Shown here piece after piece: positions 35,808 to 45,227 of a stretch of 51,478 bases of DNA (positions within the stretch are counted from its first letter, which is position 1; each line of letters opens with the position of its first letter). The notes below the pieces were generated by a model that searched no databases, had not been told where the DNA came from, and was given only the letters and a program-made list of their open reading frames with translations. A program made the position numbers and the translations under genes. Origin of the DNA: Methanobrevibacter oralis (GTDB lineage Archaea; Methanobacteriota; Methanobacteria; Methanobacteriales; Methanobacteriaceae); assembly GCF_001639275.1 (NCBI RefSeq), contig NZ_LWMU01000033.1, forward strand, positions 1-51,478. Reading direction: 5' to 3'.

Positions 35808-38800
35808 CTATTTAAGTTCAACAAAGTCCTTTTCTAATTTAATTTTATTATCAGCAATCATTAAATCTAAAACACTATTAATCTTATTAGCAGTTTTTTT
35901 AGATGTAGATTTAAATCCAAAATTACGTGATGCCTCTTTAGCTAACTCTTTTGTTGAAAGATTATGTTTATGAATTAATAATAATTCAATGTTTTTAGCT
36001 ATTTCTTCATTAGAAATTAGCTCTATGTCTGGTTTATCTCTTTTTCTTACAATAACATTATTATTTGAAGCATCATATAAAAAATCTCCAATTCTAATAA
36101 TACTTCCTTTATTTTCTGCTTCATCAATGGCTGAATTAATAGCTTTTTTCAAATTAGAACCTGCTCTTTTAATATTACAACTATCCTTAACTCTCTTAAC
36201 CACCTCTTTAACATGAATTGGTCCTTCAATATCTACAATATTATTAATTGATTTAGCTACTTCAGAGGGCGGTTGCTCGTAAATATCTTTCTGAGAATTT
36301 AAACCAAAATCAATAGCTTCAACATAGTCAATAATCTTATCTTCAATTTTAACTTTACCTGGAAGTTTATTATCATCAAATGCTTTGAGTTTATTATTTT
36401 GTTGGAATCTTTCTTTTTCTATTTCTTTATAATCCTCATCTGCATTTTGAATAATATTTTCAAGAGCTTGATCTTTAATATTTTGCCTTCTTTCTTCTTC
36501 ATGAACTGGAATTATAACATTTTCATCATCAGCTATTTCTTTTTTAAGAGCTTCCATCATTAACTCATCTTCATATCTTTTCTCTTCTCTCTCAGCAAAG
36601 GTTAATTCTTCATTTTCATTTATATATTCTTCCTGATTGTTTTCATCTTCTGAAGTTAAATAATCATTAGGATCATATTCTTCAGTTCTATCTACAACAG
36701 AAACATATTCTGCAGGAGTTGGATTTTGAATTTCATTTAAAGAATCATTTATGTAGCGAATATCTTTTTTTAGATTTTTAAATGAACTTTTAACAGATTT
36801 ATCTTTATGATCTTCATAGTAAACATTATTCTTTTTAAGAGGGTTACTAATATCACTAACTCCCTCATAATATCCAATTTCCTTAGCTGATGTAGATTCA
36901 TCAACTTTTTTATCATTGGTTTCATTTATATTTTGAGTATTCTCAATTGATGATGCTTCATTTACAATACTTTCAGAATTACTTTCATTATTTTTTAGCT
37001 GAATATCATTATCTTGCATTGTTTCTTTGTTTGTATTATTCTTATTGTCACTTTTGAAAACATCATCTAAAACTTCATCAACTGAATTTTTATTATCACC
37101 TACAAATTCGGCTTCAACAACAAATTCATCTTTTGGAGCAGGCCTATGTAATGGTTCACCTTCATCAATGTATTCTCCCTTAACAATTTTAATTTCTTCA
37201 GGTTTTAATTGTGGATCTGCACGAATAGCTTCAGATAATGAATCCATAATCTTACTACGAGAATTACGACCTTTTTCAATGATTTTTTCTTTAATAGGTT
37301 TTGCTTTAACTTCTTTTAATTCACTTAAATTATTATCTTTCGAAGAATTATCATTTTCATTAGTCTCATCATCACCATGATCAACATAAACATAATCCTC
37401 ATCAGAACCTAAATCAACCCTATCCTCACCATCACCATGATCAACATAAACATAATCCTCATCAGAACCTAAATCAACCCTATCCTCACCATCACCATGA
37501 TCAACATAAACATAATCCTCATCAGAACCTAAATCAACTCTATCGTCTTTTGTATTTTTATATGAATCATTTTTGGCATTATTAGGTTTTAGATTTGTTT
37601 TATTCTTAGAAGTCTTTTTAGTTTTCTTTTTTCTTGGTTTAGATTTTGGAAATTTATCCTCACCATTATTCATTGTTACTGAACTACCGAAAACTACATC
37701 TTCCGTAGCATCTATTGAATCATCCATTTTTTCAGATTTGTCTTTAACTTCATTAATTACATCCTCAACAATATCATTTACTAAATTGTCTTCTAATTCA
37801 TCATCCAATTTTTTTGTGAATTTTAAAGATTCAAAAATTGTTTTTTTATCATTATCATCATTTTTCGGTTTTAAATGTGATTTAATCCCGTCTTTTGTTG
37901 AATTTGAATTTTCATCTGGTGTATTTTCATTTGTATCTTCCCAAATCTCTGCATTGTCATTGAAATCATCATTATCATCTTCTAATTCCCATACCTCTTT
38001 TTCTTCAAATGAATCATCCTTTTGAGCATCTGGCTTAATTACTTCAAAATCCAAATCATTAATAGGAGTTTCAGCATCAACAAAATTATCATCAATACGA
38101 CCTTTACTATTATCGTTGAAATTTAAATTAGATGTATTATTATCATATTCTACTTCAACAAAATCTTCTGGACCAATGTTTTCAGGCATATCAAATGATT
38201 CTTCATTTTCCTCTTTTTGTTTTTCTTCAGCCAACTCTCTTTCACGAGCTAAACGCAACTCTTCAGCTTTTTTTTCAGCTTCTCTTTGCCTTTCTTCGGC
38301 TAATTTCTTAGCTTCTTCGGATTTACGTTTTTCTTCGGCCCGATAATCTTTAATTGTTCTTTCAACAAAGTCTAATAATTTTTTACGACATAAATCCCTG
38401 TTTCTATACCAATCAGTAGACCATAAATGATAAAGTTTCCACCCTAAACCAGTTAATACTTGTTCACGAAGTCTATCACGGTCACGAGCTACTTTACTCG
38501 AAGAATACATTTTTCCATCAGTTGTAATTCCCAAAATATATTTTCCAGGATTTTCTTCATCAACGATTGCTAAATCTACTCTAAATCCTGCACATCCAAT
38601 TTGTTTATCAACTTGATAGTCATTTTCAACTAAGAAATTATAAATTGCATCTTCAAATGGTTCTTTTGTTTGTTGTTCTTTAATTTCAGTTCCTAATGTT
38701 AAATTTTCAGCATAACTTAAAAATTCTTTTAAAGCTTTTACACCAAAAGGAGGATTAGCTGTTAAATGCATATCATATGCTTTAAAGTTAGAAAATACTA

Positions 38801-41800
38801 CACATTTCTCTCTTGCACGTGTAATTAACACATTTAATCTTCGTTCTCCACCATCTTGATTTAATGGACCAAAGTTTAAAGACATCTTTCTATCATTATC
38901 AAATCCATATCCAATACTAATTAGTATAACATCCCTTTCATCCCCTTGTATTGTTTCAAGGTTTTTAACAAAGAAATGTTCATCTTTATTATCAGAGAAT
39001 AACGGTTCAAGTTCGGGACGTTCTTTTCTTCTTAATTCTAGCTCTTCCAATATAGCATTTTTTTGAGCAACTGAAAATGTTCCAACTCCTAAACTTTTTG
39101 TATCTCCAAACTTATCAAAGTGATTAAATATTTCATCGACAACATCTTTTGCTTCAAGTAGGTTTGCAGATGATGAACCTCTATCATATGCAGTATTTGG
39201 ATTGTAAATAAATTTTAAACCAAGTTCTGGATCATTATGAGAAGGTGAAGGATAAACTAATAAATCATTATCATAAAATTCTTTATTTGAAACTGAAATT
39301 AAAGACTCGTGGCGACTTCTATAATGCCATTTAAGCATTTTAACTGGAAATGATAATTTACATAAATGCAAGATACTTTCCATATCAAGCGATGTTGCAA
39401 CTTCTTCTTCACTTTCTCCTGTTGACATTTGATCAAAAAATGAAGTTGGAGGTAATTGTTGAGTATCACCCATTACTACAGCTGTTTTTCCTCTCATAAA
39501 TGCACCTAATGCATCTTCAGGTTTGACTTGGCTTGCTTCATCGAAAATTACTACATCAAATTGTAGCTCCTCATTAGTTGGATCTAGATATTGTGCAACA
39601 GATAATGGACTCATCATAAAACAAGGTTTAATCTGTTTTATTAATCCACCAGCTTTTTCAAGTAGTTTTCTAACAGGCATATGCCCACTCTTTCTTGTAA
39701 ATTCACCAGCTAATATTTTTACTTGTGGGTTTTCAGTGTGACCAAATATTTGTGGAATACTACTATTTAATTTATAAAATATTCGTTTTCTATTAAGTAA
39801 AAGTATTTTTTTGTCTAAATCTTTAAATTCATCTATTCTATTTTCATGAAGTTCACCAATAAAAGTAGCTAATTCTTGATTTTCTACAAATAATATATTA
39901 AGTAATGAATCTGCAAAGTTACCCTCAACTAATGCTTTAACATCATCTTTTTTAACATTCCTTTTTTCAATAGATTCAATAAACATCTCTGCATAAGAAC
40001 CTTTTAGAGCGTTTTTTGTATTTAAATACTGAGACCATAAATGAAGACTTGAAAGTTGTCCTCTCCAATTGTATAATTGTTCTCTCCAATCTTCAAATGC
40101 AACATCTCCTGTTTCTCTTTTAAAAATTAATTTACTTCGAGGATTTAATTTAGATTTTAAATTTGACAATACTTTTACAAATTCTTCGCCAGAATCAATA
40201 TACTCAGCTAAATCCCTTTCAGGTTTAATATCATACAAATCCTTAGATAATATGTCAATAGTATTTTGTGAAAATGTTCCTTCATGAACTAAAGCTTTAA
40301 ATTCACTCATCCAATTAGCTATTGCTTTTAAATCATTTATATTTGCTCCCACATGCCAATAAACACCATAATAACTTTTACCTAATGAATTATTAGTTTC
40401 TAAATCTTTTCTTAACTTAATAACATCTTTAACTTCATTTAAATCATTAATAATATCCTCAATACTTCCAGGAATATTGGCTCTGTAAAACCTCTCAACA
40501 AGCTCAATATGTTGTTTGTTATTAAAAAACCTGAATTTTTTATTATATAACTGTCTTAATTGATTTATTAACTTATCAATATCAACATGATAAATACTGT
40601 TGTTAAATTTATTTAAAATAACTGAATTCTTTTGATATTGTTCTAATTGTGAAATCAATTTAAAAGCGTCATTATTGTTATTGTCCCATGCTCCTGATTT
40701 TAAGATATTTCCATCAATTAACTCAGCACTTTGTGATTTTATAATTTCAAAAGCTGAAAGTGAGTTTTGAAACTCATTTAATGTATCTGGCTTTTTAATA
40801 CCATAAGTATCGTAAACTCGTCCTCTTTCAACTAAAAAGTTATCTAATGATAATAATGTATCATTAATTAACATTTCAATTTCCCTTAAGTCAGCAGGAA
40901 GTAAACTTTTTGGAGCACATTTACTCCAAGGATTCTCTTTTGAAATAGTTTGATGTAATTCGGCTAAATTTTCAAGAGATAAAGTTAAGTCATCTAAATC
41001 TTTTAAAGTTACATTTTCAGGATTTGAAAATCTAACCAAAGGCATTATACTACCTTTACGTGAAAAATGATCATCTGCCCCTTCTTTCATACCATACAAT
41101 TGAAAAGGAGACAAATTAACACTGAAAGACGGTTTATGGATAATTTGAGAATAATCATCAAGTTGACGGCGTAAAGTTTCTAATTTTCTAATTGTTTGGT
41201 CTATATTTAATGGTTCTTGAGACCTTACATTAGTAGCTTTTTCCAAATCTTTTAAAAACTTTTTACGCCTTGTTTTATGGGAATGTAATTCTAAAATAAA
41301 CTTGCCTAATCCCACACCAGTCAACCTATCTTTAACAACATCAAGTGCAGCCATTTTTTCTGAAACAAATAAAACTGATTTTCCCTCAGCTAAAAGTTCA
41401 GCTATTAAGTTCACAATAGTCTGAGACTTACCCGTGCCTGGCGGCCCTTCAACAACAAGATTCCTACCTGCTTTAACATCTTCAATAGCTGCAATTTGTG
41501 AAGAATCAGCATCAAGAACCTGATACATATTTGCATATTCTAATCTTGAATCAATATCTTCCTCTCTAAATGCCTCTTGAGTATTTTTGCTTGGATTAAA
41601 AATTGCTTGAATTAATTCATTTTTAGTCAAATCAACATTGTCCGGCCATGCTTCAGGATTTAAATCATTATACATTACAAACTTAGTGAAACTAAAAAAG
41701 CCAAGTGCAACATCATTATTTACCTTCCAGTTAGGCATTCTATCAGTTGCATGTTTAATTTTAGCAATATAATGATCAACAACCTCACCATATTTTTTAA

Positions 41801-42389
41801 ACTCAAAATCAGGAATTTCAATACCCGCTTCTAATAATTTAGCCTTAAGAGAAATATTGGTTTGAATATCTTCACCTGTCCATTCTAAATTAAATGATTC
41901 ACCTATCTTTTTTCTCTCAATAGAAACAGGAATTAAAACTAAAGGAGCTTTATTTACTTGTTTTGGTTTAGTTTTATCAACCCATTCTAAAAATCCAATA
42001 GCCAAATACAAAATATTATATCCTTGCTCTTGAAGCATTGTTTTAGCTTGATTATTAATATAATACAATCTTTTCTGGAGTTCTTTTGGAGTTAAATCAG
42101 TAGCTAATTTTTTATCCCCCTCAGTAAACTTTGAAAAATCAAAAGAAATATGATCCCAAACGGAATTAGATTTATCAGATTTCTTATCTTTTTTATTAGC
42201 TACAAAATACATTTTATTTTCTTGTAAAACTAATGTCTGATAAAGGTTGATTGGAGATTGATTAACTATAGTAATAGTTCTAGCTCTAGATTTAAAATTT
42301 AAAAGCTGATTTCTTAAAGTTAAATCCAATAACTCTTTACGTAAGTTTTCAAACTCTTTTTCGATTATATTAGAAGATTTAGATAACAT
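35808..42389 (-). CDS. Giant DUF4011 - SF1 helicase - nuclease - DUF3320 protein
   Basis: A cytoplasmic protein of 2193 residues. The order is: DUF4011 (about 5-290, RKELLDLTLRNQLLNFKSRA), SF1 helicase core with Walker A EGPPGTGKSQT near 315, Walker B VVIFDEASQVKPED near 947, IQGDERDVILISIGYG near 1143 and LNVLITRAREK near 1185. A restriction-endonuclease-like domain follows (about 1230-1345, FRVDLAIVD and ARDRDRLREQVL), then a charged coiled coil (1345-1400). A very acidic, repeat-bearing linker runs to about 2010, and a DUF3320-like winged-helix end closes the protein. DUF4011-helicase-Vsr/DUF559 architecture is known from the Hhe antiviral class. In the nuclease the usual IECDG reads ITTDG, so the acidic residue is missing. 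GGGG precedes the ATG. uvrC follows by 7 bases. An antiviral role is inferred. Confidence 0.85.
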   Translation of the reverse strand: MLSKSSNIIEKEFENLRKELLDLTLRNQLLNFKSRARTITIVNQSPINLYQTLVLQENKMYFVANKKDKKSDKSNSVWDHISFDFSKFTEGDKKLATDLTPKELQKRLYYINNQAKTMLQEQGYNILYLAIGFLEWVDKTKPKQVNKAPLVLIPVSIERKKIGESFNLEWTGEDIQTNISLKAKLLEAGIEIPDFEFKKYGEVVDHYIAKIKHATDRMPNWKVNNDVALGFFSFTKFVMYNDLNPEAWPDNVDLTKNELIQAIFNPSKNTQEAFREEDIDSRLEYANMYQVLDADSSQIAAIEDVKAGRNLVVEGPPGTGKSQTIVNLIAELLAEGKSVLFVSEKMAALDVVKDRLTGVGLGKFILELHSHKTRRKKFLKDLEKATNVRSQEPLNIDQTIRKLETLRRQLDDYSQIIHKPSFSVNLSPFQLYGMKEGADDHFSRKGSIMPLVRFSNPENVTLKDLDDLTLSLENLAELHQTISKENPWSKCAPKSLLPADLREIEMLINDTLLSLDNFLVERGRVYDTYGIKKPDTLNEFQNSLSAFEIIKSQSAELIDGNILKSGAWDNNNNDAFKLISQLEQYQKNSVILNKFNNSIYHVDIDKLINQLRQLYNKKFRFFNNKQHIELVERFYRANIPGSIEDIINDLNEVKDVIKLRKDLETNNSLGKSYYGVYWHVGANINDLKAIANWMSEFKALVHEGTFSQNTIDILSKDLYDIKPERDLAEYIDSGEEFVKVLSNLKSKLNPRSKLIFKRETGDVAFEDWREQLYNWRGQLSSLHLWSQYLNTKNALKGSYAEMFIESIEKRNVKKDDVKALVEGNFADSLLNILFVENQELATFIGELHENRIDEFKDLDKKILLLNRKRIFYKLNSSIPQIFGHTENPQVKILAGEFTRKSGHMPVRKLLEKAGGLIKQIKPCFMMSPLSVAQYLDPTNEELQFDVVIFDEASQVKPEDALGAFMRGKTAVVMGDTQQLPPTSFFDQMSTGESEEEVATSLDMESILHLCKLSFPVKMLKWHYRSRHESLISVSNKEFYDNDLLVYPSPSHNDPELGLKFIYNPNTAYDRGSSSANLLEAKDVVDEIFNHFDKFGDTKSLGVGTFSVAQKNAILEELELRRKERPELEPLFSDNKDEHFFVKNLETIQGDERDVILISIGYGFDNDRKMSLNFGPLNQDGGERRLNVLITRAREKCVVFSNFKAYDMHLTANPPFGVKALKEFLSYAENLTLGTEIKEQQTKEPFEDAIYNFLVENDYQVDKQIGCAGFRVDLAIVDEENPGKYILGITTDGKMYSSSKVARDRDRLREQVLTGLGWKLYHLWSTDWYRNRDLCRKKLLDFVERTIKDYRAEEKRKSEEAKKLAEERQREAEKKAEELRLARERELAEEKQKEENEESFDMPENIGPEDFVEVEYDNNTSNLNFNDNSKGRIDDNFVDAETPINDLDFEVIKPDAQKDDSFEEKEVWELEDDNDDFNDNAEIWEDTNENTPDENSNSTKDGIKSHLKPKNDDNDKKTIFESLKFTKKLDDELEDNLVNDIVEDVINEVKDKSEKMDDSIDATEDVVFGSSVTMNNGEDKFPKSKPRKKKTKKTSKNKTNLKPNNAKNDSYKNTKDDRVDLGSDEDYVYVDHGDGEDRVDLGSDEDYVYVDHGDGEDRVDLGSDEDYVYVDHGDDETNENDNSSKDNNLSELKEVKAKPIKEKIIEKGRNSRSKIMDSLSEAIRADPQLKPEEIKIVKGEYIDEGEPLHRPAPKDEFVVEAEFVGDNKNSVDEVLDDVFKSDNKNNTNKETMQDNDIQLKNNESNSESIVNEASSIENTQNINETNDKKVDESTSAKEIGYYEGVSDISNPLKKNNVYYEDHKDKSVKSSFKNLKKDIRYINDSLNEIQNPTPAEYVSVVDRTEEYDPNDYLTSEDENNQEEYINENEELTFAEREEKRYEDELMMEALKKEIADDENVIIPVHEEERRQNIKDQALENIIQNADEDYKEIEKERFQQNNKLKAFDDNKLPGKVKIEDKIIDYVEAIDFGLNSQKDIYEQPPSEVAKSINNIVDIEGPIHVKEVVKRVKDSCNIKRAGSNLKKAINSAIDEAENKGSIIRIGDFLYDASNNNVIVRKRDKPDIELISNEEIAKNIELLLIHKHNLSTKELAKEASRNFGFKSTSKKTANKINSVLDLMIADNKIKLEKDFVELK
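37370..37547 (-). repeat. Tandem 60-bp repeat inside the giant helicase gene
   Basis: The units 37381-37440 and 37441-37500 are identical. A third copy at 37501-37547 diverges only at its end. Each unit encodes EDRVDLGSDEDYVYVDHGDG, so three acidic 20-residue repeats stand in the linker. The perfect identity suggests recent slippage or active copy-number change. The frame is kept because 60 is divisible by three. Confidence 0.95.
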
Positions 42390-42646
42390 GATGCCCCTTT
42401 ATTATATGAAAAAATTTAGAAATTATATATTAGTATTAAACTATACATTAATAAATATTTCTAAAAACTATTAAAAACTTATAATATTGACCTAAATTAA
42501 AAATAAAAAGAAAGTTAAAATTAAAATGTTAATATTAGGTTAATAATTGCAAATTTATTAAATCATCACAATATAACAAAAATAATTTAAGAATTCTATA
42601 AATATAAGAATCATAAAAGAAAATAAAAGTGTAATATGACTAATTA

Positions 42647-43027
42647 TCATAAATTGCTAATAATTTTTTTTAATTTTGATTTGTTTCTTTTACCTGTTAT
42701 TCTTTTTATATAAAATTTAGCTCCAGAATTATCTGGATCATTTTCTAAAACTTCATTAAAACATTCTATCGCATCATCGTATTTATTTTGAAGATATAAT
42801 ATATTTCCTTTTTTAAATAATAAAATATTGTAATCATAATTAGAATCTAAAAGTAATTCATTAATCCTATTTAATAAAGTATCCAAATCATTAAAATGAT
42901 CATATAAAATAATCAAATATGTTAAAACATGAAAAATTTCATAATTTTTACTTAATAAATAATCATATATTTCTAAAGATTTTTTATAGTTTCCTTTTTC
43001 TAATTGATTAAATGCTTTATTATACAT
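42647..43027 (-). CDS. TPR-repeat protein, short
   Basis: A 126-residue protein with about three tetratricopeptide units. The clearest is NKYDDAIECFNEVLENDPDN near residues 80-100; LEKGNYKKSLEIYDYLLSKN near 8-27 is another. It ends in a lysine-rich tail (KRITGKRNKSKLKKI). It resembles the two larger TPR genes upstream and belongs to the same tandem set. Such proteins mediate protein contacts; no enzymatic part is seen. Confidence 0.75.
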   Translation of the reverse strand: MYNKAFNQLEKGNYKKSLEIYDYLLSKNYEIFHVLTYLIILYDHFNDLDTLLNRINELLLDSNYDYNILLFKKGNILYLQNKYDDAIECFNEVLENDPDNSGAKFYIKRITGKRNKSKLKKIISNL

Positions 43028-43054
43028 TTTTAAGTAATTAATTTTAATAATAAT

Positions 43055-43960
43055 TTAAAACACCTCTTCGATTAAATTGTCTTTTGCTTCTTGAATGTTC
43101 CCTTTTAGAAAATTATAATTATCTAAATATTCATCATGAATTTTTATTGCTTCGTCATATTTACCCATTACCTCTAAGGCATGGTCATAGGAAAGATAAT
43201 AAATATTAAATACTTTTACATTATCATGTTTGATTTTTGAAATTCTTTCAAACCCCTTTAAACTTACCTCAAAATGTCCCAAATCAGCTAGAAGAGAATA
43301 TTTATAAATCAAAAAAGGAAAAGAATCATCTATTTTAATATATTTATTAATTTCAATTAGAGCATTGGAATAATCTTCTTTTTCCATGTTAAAACAATAT
43401 TTACTTAGAATAGTAAATGAATTATCTGTATCGATGTTTAATGCTTTATCCAAATACTCTAAAGCAAGATCCATATCACCCATATATAAATAACAATTCC
43501 CAACATGTGTTAATAAATCAGTATTTTCTGGTTTTTCTTTTAAAAGCTTATTAAAATAGTGAAATGCACAGTCATAATCACGAGAATAATAATAATAATA
43601 ATAATAACCTAAAGAAATTTCAAATAATTTTTCAGAATCATCATAATGATAGTCTAAAACTCTATTAAAACAATCTAATGCCAAATCATAATCCATTAAA
43701 TATATGCATTTTTTTGCTTTTTGAAAATAAAATCTATACTTTGCAATTTTTTTAAAAACTAAGTCATAACATTTAAAAGAATTTTCCTTATCAAAAAGAC
43801 AAGAATAAAAAAGACCTTTAGAGGATAATGCATCAACATTATCTTTATCAAATATTAATATTTTATTAATCGTTTCAATAGCCTTTTTATTTTTAAATAC
43901 CCTATAGTAATTCAATGATTTATTCACATAATAATCAACAATCCTATCCTTAATATACAT
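43055..43960 (-). CDS. TPR-repeat protein
   Basis: A 301-residue protein built of about eight tetratricopeptide units (for example AIETINKILIFDKDNVDALS, LALEYLDKALNIDTDNSF). It is a close tandem paralog of the interrupted gene at 43987-44880. Both start after the same leader, GGGATGATTTTGC, and share the order of repeats. A run of tyrosines near residues 118-124, coded by an AAT trinucleotide repeat, is not present in the paralog. The function is unknown; TPR proteins act as scaffolds. Confidence 0.8.
   Translation of the reverse strand: MYIKDRIVDYYVNKSLNYYRVFKNKKAIETINKILIFDKDNVDALSSKGLFYSCLFDKENSFKCYDLVFKKIAKYRFYFQKAKKCIYLMDYDLALDCFNRVLDYHYDDSEKLFEISLGYYYYYYYSRDYDCAFHYFNKLLKEKPENTDLLTHVGNCYLYMGDMDLALEYLDKALNIDTDNSFTILSKYCFNMEKEDYSNALIEINKYIKIDDSFPFLIYKYSLLADLGHFEVSLKGFERISKIKHDNVKVFNIYYLSYDHALEVMGKYDEAIKIHDEYLDNYNFLKGNIQEAKDNLIEEVF
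43585..43607 (-). repeat. AAT trinucleotide microsatellite in a TPR gene
   Basis: Nearly eight copies of aat (plus strand) encode a tyrosine run on the minus strand. The paralogous gene has only two tyrosines and a phenylalanine at the same place, so the run has expanded here. Confidence 0.85.
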
Positions 43961-43986
43961 GCAAAATCATCCCTTTCTTATGAGTC

Positions 43987-44880
43987 TTATTTAGAAATTA
44001 ATTTGACTATTTTTTCTTTTTCTTCTTGAATTTTTTCTTTTGGGAAATTGTAATTATTTAAATATTCATCATAAACTTTAATAGCATCTTCATATTTTCC
44101 CATCAATCCTAAAGCATGACCATAATGAAAATAATATAAATGAATTATAGCCCAGTCATCAAATTCTTTTATTGGGATTTGTTCAAAACCATTTAAACTA
44201 TCTTCATATCTTCCCAAATCAGCAAGAAGAGAATATTTATGAATTAAACTTGGTAAAATTGATTCTAATTCAATACATTTATTAATAATTTAAAGTGCAC
44301 TTGAATAATCGTTATTTTCCATATAAATATGAAATTTTCTTGCAAGTCCCAATAGATTATCAGGATTCTTGTCTAATGCTTTATCAGCATATTCCATTGC
44401 AAGATCAAAATCACCCAATTCTAAATAACAACCACTTATATTAATTAATACTTCAACATTATCCGGTTGGATTTTTAAAAGATTATTAAAATAATGATAT
44501 GCTTTATCATAATTTTCAGAGAAATAGTAACACAATCCAATTTCATTTAATGTGTCAAAATTTTCACAATTATAGTCTAAAACTTTATTAAGGTAATCTA
44601 GTGCCAAATCATATTCATCTAAATTCATGCAAGCTCTTGCCTTTTGAAAATAAACATGATATTTAAGTCCATTTTTAAAAGCTAAATCAAAACACTTAAA
44701 AGAAGTTTCCTTATCAAAAAGACAGGAATAAAAAAAACCCCTAGTTATTAATGCTTCAACATTATTTTTATCTAACCACAATGCCTTATTAACCGTTTCA
44801 ATTGCTTTTTTAATTTTAAATATTCTACAATAAGCAAGAGACTTATCTAAATAAAAATCAACAATTTTATCCTTAAACAT
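43987..44880 (-). pseudogene. TPR-repeat gene with an in-frame premature stop
   Basis: The first 196 codons (from ATG 44880, MFKDKIVDFYLDKSLAYCRI) end at a TAA at 44290-44292. The same frame then continues without shift as IINKCIELESILPSLIHKYS and further TPR units to 43987, giving 298 codons in total, almost the length of its paralog at 43055-43960. In the paralog the matching region reads ALIEINKYIK, so a single codon became a stop. The gene could be a recent pseudogene, or the two halves may be made separately. The N-terminal half has about five intact TPR units and may still fold. Confidence 0.8.
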
Positions 44881-44896
44881 GCAAAATCATCCCATT

Positions 44897-45060
44897 TTAT
44901 AGATCTTCTTTAGAAAGTTCAAATATACATATATTCACCGAAAACTCAACTACCTCCATAGTTTCAAATTTTAGAAATAATACAATTAATTCCAATGAAT
45001 AATGAGCTTTAGCAAATTCCAATTTTTTACCTTCAGCTTTTACAACCTTATATCCATCAT
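44897..45060 (-). pseudogene. Unidentified coding remnant
   Basis: An open stretch without start codon reads DGYKVVKAEGKKLEFAKAHY, then LELIVLFLKFETMEVVEFSV, and ends at 44897. The composition is like a real protein. I do not recognise it. It lies upstream of the interrupted TPR gene and may be the tail of a lost gene. Confidence 0.35.
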
Positions 45061-45227
45061 TATAGAAATATATCTAGTAAATTTACCTAAATACTATTGT
45101 ATGGTCATTGAGTATGTGTTTAATTTTAACTAATCGCTAATGATATATAAAATACCCCATATTGTTTTAAATTTGTCACACCCCCATGTAATAAAAGTAA
45201 GGGAAGATTATAAAAATTTAATATAGA
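45061..45227. other. Spacer between the remnant and the membrane protein gene
   Basis: AT-rich, no gene seen. Together with the remnant, the stretch 44881-45227 has no intact gene. Confidence 0.4.

Noticed and set aside
37370-37547. CRISPR array reading of the 60-bp repeat
   Set aside because: The units are directly adjacent with no unique spacers and lie in frame inside a gene.
36000-40300. Several plus-strand open frames of 70-150 codons inside the helicase gene (for example 37573-38025)
   Set aside because: They are antisense shadows of the long minus-strand gene. Their serine- and leucine-rich composition mirrors the acidic linker, and they lack ribosome binding sites.
43585-43607. Possible CRISPR-like or other spaced repeat
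   Set aside because: It is a simple trinucleotide run in a coding frame, without spacers. No CRISPR array was seen elsewhere.
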